NCBI RefSeq assembly: GCF_024693525.1
Contig: NZ_JAILKR010000116.1
Coordinates: 1-64,000, forward strand
DNA length: 64,000 nucleotides
Reading direction: 5' to 3'
Origin: Selenomonas sp.
GTDB lineage: Bacteria; Bacillota_C; Negativicutes; Selenomonadales; Selenomonadaceae
Part shown: in pieces, positions 58,544 to 64,000 of the stretch
How the letters are laid out: every line of letters starts with the position of its first letter
Numbering within the stretch: position 1 is the first letter of the stretch
The notes under the pieces: model-generated
The model's input: only the letters and a program-made list of their open reading frames with translations
Told to the model about the DNA's origin: nothing
The model's database searches: none
Program-made: the position numbers and the translations under genes

Positions 58544-61500
58544 TCACTTTTGGCTGGCATGAACCAGTTTTTCTGCTTGCAATTGTTCTATCGTTAAATT
58601 TCGCAAGTAGGACTTATGCTCCTCATCTTTTTGATAGACAAAACCGACATGGCGTACAAAAGGTTCAATCGTCGCAATCTTTAAGAGCGGTGTTACTACC
58701 AACAACTGCAAATCCATTTTGCGGAACAATTCAAGACCAAAGCGTGCTGACTCATCCGAACTCTTGAGGAAGGCTTCATCAATCACCACGAACCGGAACG
58801 ATTGCTCGCTTGCCCGCTTCCCTTCAAGGCCAAAATTGTATACGATACTTGCTGCCAGTATCGTATAGGCAAGTTTTTCCTTCTGACCGCCTGACTTACC
58901 GCCCGAATCGGTATAATGCTCGTATTCGGCATCCTCTCCAGGTGCAGGATCACGCCAGCGCTCCGATGCCGCGAAGGTATACCAATTGCGCACGTCGATG
59001 ACTTCGCGCCGCCAGCGGGCATCGATTTCCGTATTTCCCGGCCGCCCCTGCAAGCGTTCTAATATCTTTGCCACCTGCTGGAATTTCTGCTCACTGTAGC
59101 TGTCATCCACCGCCCCCGTCAATGCATCATCGGTACAAGCCCGCAAGTCCCGACGGAACTGCTGTATCGTATCACTTACTGCATGACTGCATTCAATCTG
59201 GATATAACGGCCTTCGTTATAATCAATCTCGGCCAAGGAGCGATTGATTCGGGCGATACGATCCTCAATTTCCTGACAAGTATTTTCCAAATGAGTCTGG
59301 AACAGGGCAATCTGGTTAATGGTATTTTCCCGCAGCAATTCCCGAAAACGCCCCTCGAATTTCGGCAGATCATCGGTGCGCAGGCGGTTGAGCAGGGCGA
59401 TATAATCCGCAGCTACCTCGGGAGAACAGAGAAGGTCTGCACTCACCTCCGGCCATTGCTGCCGGAATCCCGTCATCAACCGGGCAAGCTCCTCACCATG
59501 GTGGCGAAGCAGCTCTTCCTGCTGATGGCCTTCCTCTTGGAGCCAGGCACCAAAACGGGCCTGCAATTTCTGCCGGCTGGACAGTTCAAAAGTCTGGTTG
59601 GGCAAAGCCTCCGCCATATAGCGTTCCAGCAGCGGATATACCGTGGACTGCACCTCAGCAGGCGTCTCATTCATCAACTCAGCTTCTACTAGCATCTGTT
59701 CCCGGGTACCACGGCAGCGCTCCTGAATCCGGCTGGCTTCATCCCGCTTGGAACTTACGTCCTGCTGGCAGCGTGCCACCTGACGAACCAGTGCCTGCTC
59801 TTCCTCCTGAAGTTTGCGGTAAACATCGTTCTTTTGTCGCAGTTCTTCCACCCGCTGCTGAAGTTTTGCCAGCTGCTGGATCAGCGGTGCAATGTCAAGC
59901 TCCTGAAAGCTCTGAACCTGACCTGCCAGCATAATGGCATCTTTTTCTCCCTGCAATTTTTTCTGCGCCGCCTTGTTCTTGCGCAATTTCTGCTGGAAGA
60001 ATTTCTGCTCTTCGCGAATGTTCTCGCGCTCCTCCTGCAAGGATTGGATTTTGCGCAGGTTGGAAAAGCCCAACACATAGTCACGGCGGTTATCGAGGGC
60101 CCGGCGATCATCCTTTTCATGACGACGACCGTTAATCTTGACCTGTCCCTTGCGGGTCAGGGCAAACTTAGCCTGGCGGAATTCCTGCATGGTCTCACAG
60201 CAGGTATGACGAAACCGGGTATAGAGCTCACTGCTCAGCCAATTGCAATAGGCCGACTCTTCTTTTAGCTGCAATTTGCGGCAGGCGGCGTCCTCAGGCA
60301 GAGTTTCCATATCCACGGATTCTACGTAGTCCGAAACGCGGAAATACACCAATTTCACATGAAGATTGTGTTGCTCCATCCAGCCAGCGACCTCACCGTA
60401 ATGAGCATCGGAAACCAGCAAAGAAATGCCGAAGCCATGAAGCAACCGCTCCAAGGCGCCTTCCCATTCGGCTTCCGTTTCCTTGACGGCCATAAGTTCC
60501 CCAGCAAAAGGCATCTCATCTTCCGCCAAGCCCAGATCCTCACAGAGCTGTTCGCGAATCTTGACATATTTATTCGGGATATTCGATTTGCGCTTTGCCA
60601 GCGATTCGATTTCCTCCGTCAGCTGCGTTTCCAGCACCACGGCCTCTTTGCGATTGGCTTCGATGGCACCACTGTCGGCCATCAAGTCCTCCAGCTCCTG
60701 CTCGATGGACTGCTGCCGTTCCTGCATAGTCTGCTGATTCCTGCGAAAATCCTCCACAGAGGAGGGCATTGCCAGCACCAGCAAATCAAGCTGCTGCTGA
60801 TATTTTTCCCGCACCAACTCGCACTGGCCCTTTTGCTGCTGACAAAGTTCCAGCTGGTGACGCACCTCATCCAGCTGCTGGCCGCCATTACGGGCCATTT
60901 CCCGGTGGACGCCGTCCAGCTGCTGTTGCAGGCTATCACAGGTACCTTTGGCATCCTGCCAGGCTTTCTGCAGTTCGGCTAATTTGGCCTCGGACTGCTG
61001 CAGCATGCTCTCCTGGACTTTATAAGCCTTACCGGCAAACCAGCTGGCCAAATGCTGCTGCATGACGGCATTCTCCTGTTGTTTCCGGCCGGCTGCTGCA
61101 TATTCCTGACCGAGTTTTTCAATCGGCTGCAGGTATTTTTGCTGCTCCCGGGCCCGTTCCACCGCCTGATGTGCTGCTTCCAGGTCATGGTACTGGCGCA
61201 GCATGACCTCGACCTCCTGCTCCGCATCCGGCACTTCCAGCATGTTTTGACGAACGAAACCCGTGAGGCTGTCGACTTTCTTCATGGAAATCGTCTGTTG
61301 GAACAGATCCATAGCCTGAATCTGACGAATGCCGAAAATCTTGCGGAATTCATGACCGTACTGGGGATAGTCGTCAAAGGTCTTAATAAAGAAATCCCGT
61401 TCGAGTTGCTTGCGGAAGGCGCGCATATCGCCGCCAATAGCCGAAAACCGCTCCGTTATCGAAAGCGTCTTCTGGGCGAGCACATAGAAACGCTTAGGCG

Positions 61501-61936
61501 AAGCGGCCGCCTCATCCGGAAACCAAAAAACCTGCGCCAGCGTCACCGTACGGCCAAAATTCCGGTCCGAAAACACCCCGAGCACGACGCTATACTGATC
61601 TTTGCCACGCAGAGCCTCGGGGCGACCACCGCCATCTTCCGTGCGCTTTTGACCATAGTAACCGCGCACATACGAAGCCAGACTGCGTTCCTTTGCACTT
61701 GCATCAGCCGCCTTGTTATACGTCACCTTGCGCGGCGGCACCAAAAGCGTGATGATGGCATCGACAAGCGTCGATTTACCAGAACCAACGTCACCGGTCA
61801 AAAGCGACGTATCCCCCGACAGGTCCAGCGTCCAGACTTTCCCATCAAAGGTGCCCCAGTTATAGACCTCAAGACGCTGCAGGCGGAAACCGAGTGGGAT
61901 GTCTTTAAATTCAGTCGTCGTCTCGAATAAGTTCAT
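58544..61936 (-). CDS. jetC: Wadjet-type SMC-like ATPase JetC
   Basis: 1130 residues. SMC/MukB-like ATPase: Walker A GDVGSGKSTLVDAI at residues about 48-61, two long coiled coils (about 250-500 and 640-850) around a hinge-like middle, then the signature SGGKSGGQKEKLAY and Walker B FVVIDEAFLKSSDESA near the C-terminus. The N-terminus (GFRLQRLEVYNWGTFDG) is typical of COG4913 proteins. With JetB (DUF4194) and JetA (DUF3375) it forms the loop-extruding complex of Wadjet, which recognises small circular DNA such as plasmids. ATG 61936 overlaps jetB by 26 bases. No jetD follows; a terminator does. Confidence 0.9.
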   Translation of the reverse strand: MNLFETTTEFKDIPLGFRLQRLEVYNWGTFDGKVWTLDLSGDTSLLTGDVGSGKSTLVDAIITLLVPPRKVTYNKAADASAKERSLASYVRGYYGQKRTEDGGGRPEALRGKDQYSVVLGVFSDRNFGRTVTLAQVFWFPDEAAASPKRFYVLAQKTLSITERFSAIGGDMRAFRKQLERDFFIKTFDDYPQYGHEFRKIFGIRQIQAMDLFQQTISMKKVDSLTGFVRQNMLEVPDAEQEVEVMLRQYHDLEAAHQAVERAREQQKYLQPIEKLGQEYAAAGRKQQENAVMQQHLASWFAGKAYKVQESMLQQSEAKLAELQKAWQDAKGTCDSLQQQLDGVHREMARNGGQQLDEVRHQLELCQQQKGQCELVREKYQQQLDLLVLAMPSSVEDFRRNQQTMQERQQSIEQELEDLMADSGAIEANRKEAVVLETQLTEEIESLAKRKSNIPNKYVKIREQLCEDLGLAEDEMPFAGELMAVKETEAEWEGALERLLHGFGISLLVSDAHYGEVAGWMEQHNLHVKLVYFRVSDYVESVDMETLPEDAACRKLQLKEESAYCNWLSSELYTRFRHTCCETMQEFRQAKFALTRKGQVKINGRRHEKDDRRALDNRRDYVLGFSNLRKIQSLQEERENIREEQKFFQQKLRKNKAAQKKLQGEKDAIMLAGQVQSFQELDIAPLIQQLAKLQQRVEELRQKNDVYRKLQEEEQALVRQVARCQQDVSSKRDEASRIQERCRGTREQMLVEAELMNETPAEVQSTVYPLLERYMAEALPNQTFELSSRQKLQARFGAWLQEEGHQQEELLRHHGEELARLMTGFRQQWPEVSADLLCSPEVAADYIALLNRLRTDDLPKFEGRFRELLRENTINQIALFQTHLENTCQEIEDRIARINRSLAEIDYNEGRYIQIECSHAVSDTIQQFRRDLRACTDDALTGAVDDSYSEQKFQQVAKILERLQGRPGNTEIDARWRREVIDVRNWYTFAASERWRDPAPGEDAEYEHYTDSGGKSGGQKEKLAYTILAASIVYNFGLEGKRASEQSFRFVVIDEAFLKSSDESARFGLELFRKMDLQLLVVTPLLKIATIEPFVRHVGFVYQKDEEHKSYLRNLTIEQLQAEKLVHASQK

Positions 61937-62579
61937 CCATCATCTCTCCTTCCTCCCTTTCGCCCTCCACAGTCTCGTCATGACGGGCTTGTCCATACTT
62001 TTCATAGGCTTCTAGTTTCTGCGCAAAATCATCCAGCCACTGCGCATCGACAAAGTTGCGCAAAATCGGGCGCACTTCATAATCGGTATCCTGACCTTTG
62101 ATTTTCAGCAAAAATCCCATGCGCACAGCCGCCCGCACGAGATGCTCCACCGATTGACGATATTTCATCTCATTGATCTGAATTGGCAAAAACGGCTCCA
62201 TACGGCGTAAAATATCCTCAAAGCTGATGACTACGCGGTCACCACCAGCTGCCCGATCGTACTCCGCGAGCACCTTGCGCAGTTGCACCAACAGCATCGA
62301 TAAATTATAACTCAGCGGATAGCGCGGCACGATATGCGGCAGACCACTGCCTTCTTCCTGCCGCAAATAGGCGTATTCATCCAGCTCATTGATAATAAGC
62401 GTCAGGCCAATGCGGCGGAAATAATCACGCAGTTCCGTCTGTCTGCCTATAATATCCTGCCAAAGGACCTCGTCCCGACCTCGACTTACAATTCCTTTTA
62501 AAAGCATAACAGCCGCCCGCGAAAAAGCCTGTTCCTGAGGATTCTCCCCACTCGCGACTGCCGTATTGTCCAAATCCAT
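61911..62579 (-). CDS. jetB: Wadjet component JetB (DUF4194, MukE-like)
   Basis: 222 residues of the DUF4194 family, the MukE/kite-like winged-helix partner of JetC. It has the family pattern AAVMLLKGIVSRGRDEVLW near residue 23, RIGLTLIINELDEYAYLRQ near 56, PRYPLSYNLSMLLVQLR near 84 and VEHLVRAAVRMGFL near 143. The C-terminal 30 residues are strongly acidic. ATG 62579 follows AAAGGA, with GGAGG further up, five bases after the jetA stop. Overlaps jetC. Assignment rests on the family pattern plus operon order A-B-C. Confidence 0.85.
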   Translation of the reverse strand: MDLDNTAVASGENPQEQAFSRAAVMLLKGIVSRGRDEVLWQDIIGRQTELRDYFRRIGLTLIINELDEYAYLRQEEGSGLPHIVPRYPLSYNLSMLLVQLRKVLAEYDRAAGGDRVVISFEDILRRMEPFLPIQINEMKYRQSVEHLVRAAVRMGFLLKIKGQDTDYEVRPILRNFVDAQWLDDFAQKLEAYEKYGQARHDETVEGEREEGEMMDELIRDDD

Positions 62580-62584
62580 ATCCT

Positions 62585-64000
62585 TTATTTCCTCCGAAAT
62601 ACGACTCGATTACAAATGGCCATAAGCTTTTGCCCATCGCGCTCAAATAAGATGCGCTCCAAAGCACGGTTGTCAAAAGCCTCAGCCTCCTCATGACTGG
62701 CCAGTACCAGATATCCCAAAAGCTCCGACAGCCCTTGCTGCAGCGGATGTACCGCCAGCACCTCAGAAAGCGTGACTTCGGGGCGTTCCGCCAAAAGATC
62801 ACGGACATTTGCCTGCAACTGTTCCCGATCGACAATAACCTGATTGAAAATAGCCGAAAGCTCTCCATCCTCTCCACTACCCGCCTGCAATACCGGACTT
62901 ACGAGTTTTGTTGCCTGTGGCGGAGCAAATAACCGCCGCTCCATCGGCAGCTGCACCGCCGGTGAAATCTCCCGAATTTCCGTAAACTCTCCGTGAGGCA
63001 GCTGCCCACGCTGATCCACCGCCATCGTTTCAATTCGCTGAATCAACTGATAAATGGTCCGTTCCTCCTGCAGATACGCCTCATCGACATAACGGCGCAA
63101 CTGAGCCGACAGCTGGCCAAGCGTCTGCTGCACCGAACCTGCCGCCCGCACCCAATCCCGATTGATCGACATAAGCGGATGCTTAGGAAGCATTTCCCGA
63201 ATGGACTCCGTTTGGCTCAGCTGTGCCATCGTCTCACGAAAATCTTCCTGCTGTTGCGAAAGCATTAAATACCGCCAAAACGCCATAAAGCTCCGCCCCT
63301 GCTCCGATTTACGGATGATATCACTCTCGTTGAATATCTTTTCCAGCAGCTCACCCTTGCCCCGCGTCCACTTGACGACATCATCCTGGACCTTACGCGT
63401 TAGCTCACGGAAATTCTCCTCAACTTCGCGAAAATCGGCCAAGATTGCCTGCGCCGTACTCTCAGCCTGCAGGAATCGTTCCTTTATCTGTACATCATCC
63501 AGCTGCGGCTTTACTACACCACTTGCCTCGATTTCCGCCAGTTCCGCTGCGATCTTTTCCTGCTGCTCCTGCAGATACGCCTTGCGATGCTCGACATCGG
63601 TATCCGTCTCGCGGGCAATTTCGTGCAGCAGATTAAATACCGTGCGCAGCCGTGACTCCGTACCGACAAAATCCTGCTTATGCAAGCTGACCAGCCACTC
63701 AACCGCCTTCTGCGCTGGAGCAGTGAGGTCAAAATACCAATCATCGTGGTACTCATATTTCCGCAGCCAGCCATGCTCGGTGTCTGACCATATTTCCAAA
63801 TAATCCTGAGGAGAACGCCCAAACGCCTCGCCTGCCGTCTGCTGCTGCGCATCGTAAAGGAACATGTCCAGATGTTCCAAAAGTTCCTGGGCTTCAATGC
63901 CACGACGCTTGCCGGCAATAAACTCCCGGTAAAAAAAAGCCGCAATAAAGGCAGCCTGGTCGGCTGTAAGTAACCGCCAGGCTGCATTATTCAAGCGCAA
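62585..64000 (-). CDS. jetA: Wadjet component JetA (DUF3375, kleisin/MukF-like), partial
   Basis: Right-edge fragment: the last 471 codons are present, and the true start lies at or beyond base 64000 (no ATG with a ribosome site is visible). DUF3375 proteins are the kleisin-like JetA subunit. Recognisable parts: RLLTADQAAFIAAFFYREF near the edge, YLEIWSDTEHGWLRKY near 85, a helical middle (LTRKVQDDVVKWTRGKGELL), and a C-terminal winged-helix-like segment (TLSEVLAVHPLQQGLSELLGYLVL). It overlaps nothing and is followed by jetB after five bases. Family length of roughly 480-500 residues suggests little is missing. Confidence 0.85.
   Translation of the reverse strand: MRLNNAAWRLLTADQAAFIAAFFYREFIAGKRRGIEAQELLEHLDMFLYDAQQQTAGEAFGRSPQDYLEIWSDTEHGWLRKYEYHDDWYFDLTAPAQKAVEWLVSLHKQDFVGTESRLRTVFNLLHEIARETDTDVEHRKAYLQEQQEKIAAELAEIEASGVVKPQLDDVQIKERFLQAESTAQAILADFREVEENFRELTRKVQDDVVKWTRGKGELLEKIFNESDIIRKSEQGRSFMAFWRYLMLSQQQEDFRETMAQLSQTESIREMLPKHPLMSINRDWVRAAGSVQQTLGQLSAQLRRYVDEAYLQEERTIYQLIQRIETMAVDQRGQLPHGEFTEIREISPAVQLPMERRLFAPPQATKLVSPVLQAGSGEDGELSAIFNQVIVDREQLQANVRDLLAERPEVTLSEVLAVHPLQQGLSELLGYLVLASHEEAEAFDNRALERILFERDGQKLMAICNRVVFRRK

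Noticed and set aside
58544..61936. Housekeeping SMC or MukB
   Set aside because: Size, N-terminal sequence and the DUF4194/DUF3375 neighbours fit JetC better; a chromosomal MukBEF-like role is kept only as an alternative.
1..64000. tRNA, rRNA, CRISPR arrays, insertion sequences, prophage genes, attachment sites
   Set aside because: None was seen by reading both strands. The only ordered repeats are the 126-bp coding units at 53902-54279 and the short operator repeats.

Overview
The window looks like chromosome of an anaerobic or microaerobic, motile, diderm Firmicute of the Negativicutes, Selenomonas-like. This placement is inference. It rests on Firmicutes-style AGGAGG ribosome sites and intrinsic terminators, a Bacillus-type Fnr, periplasmic multihaem cytochromes c with System I (ccm) maturation, a Tat-exported formate dehydrogenase, five chemoreceptors and a SigH-like sigma factor. 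No rRNA, tRNA, CRISPR array, transposase or phage gene was seen. Both ends cut through operons (an ascorbate-type PTS on the left, a Wadjet-like operon on the right).

Layout. 1-2.5 kb: ascorbate utilisation (ulaC, ulaG, divergent ulaR). 2.5-7.1 kb: an M48/TPR exported protease, a candidate small RNA, a DASS dicarboxylate transporter and a zinc-ribbon membrane protein. 7.2-15.3 kb: a nitrate-type (P-box) chemoreceptor gene and the formate dehydrogenase operon fdhD-fdnG-fdhE-fdnH-fdnI. 15.5-21.1 kb: a molybdenum cofactor operon led by a Moco-type riboswitch. 21.2-25.6 kb: DNA polymerase IV, a chemoreceptor, a sigma factor and a His-rich protein. 25.7-33.5 kb: narGHJI, divergent from a Cys-rich diguanylate cyclase. 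33.6-39 kb: cysteine desulfidase, exported proteins, and a sugar-binding lipoprotein paired with a chemoreceptor. 39.3-44.6 kb: fnr and narK (divergent), moaC, deoC/deoR and an NlpC/P60 protein. 44.7-51.8 kb: nrfHA and a Crp-type regulator followed by ccmABCEF. 52-54.4 kb: hcp and a 42-residue-repeat protein. 54.6-58.3 kb: two tandem paralogous chemoreceptors. 58.5-64 kb: jetABC of a Wadjet-type system.

How it works together. Most of the window is one respiratory programme: formate oxidation outside the membrane (FdnGHI), nitrate uptake (NarK), nitrate reduction to nitrite (NarGHI), nitrite reduction to ammonium (NrfHA), removal of nitrogen-oxide by-products (Hcp), and the Moco and cytochrome c assembly these enzymes need. 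The promoters show two operator classes, each centred 29.5 or 30.5 bases upstream of the first base of the -10 hexamer (about -41.5). Class 1 (TGTRA-N6-TYACA-like) lies before nine units: a small RNA, the P-box chemoreceptor, fdhD, the Moco operon, narG, the diguanylate cyclase, fnr, narK and hcp. It fits an Fnr that has the B. subtilis-type C-terminal CX2CX4C iron-sulfur ligands. Class 2 (GTTGC-N4-GCAAC) lies only before nrfHA and before the second Crp-type gene, which heads the ccm operon; this suggests a self-activating nitrite/cytochrome c switch. These regulatory readings are inference from sequence alone.
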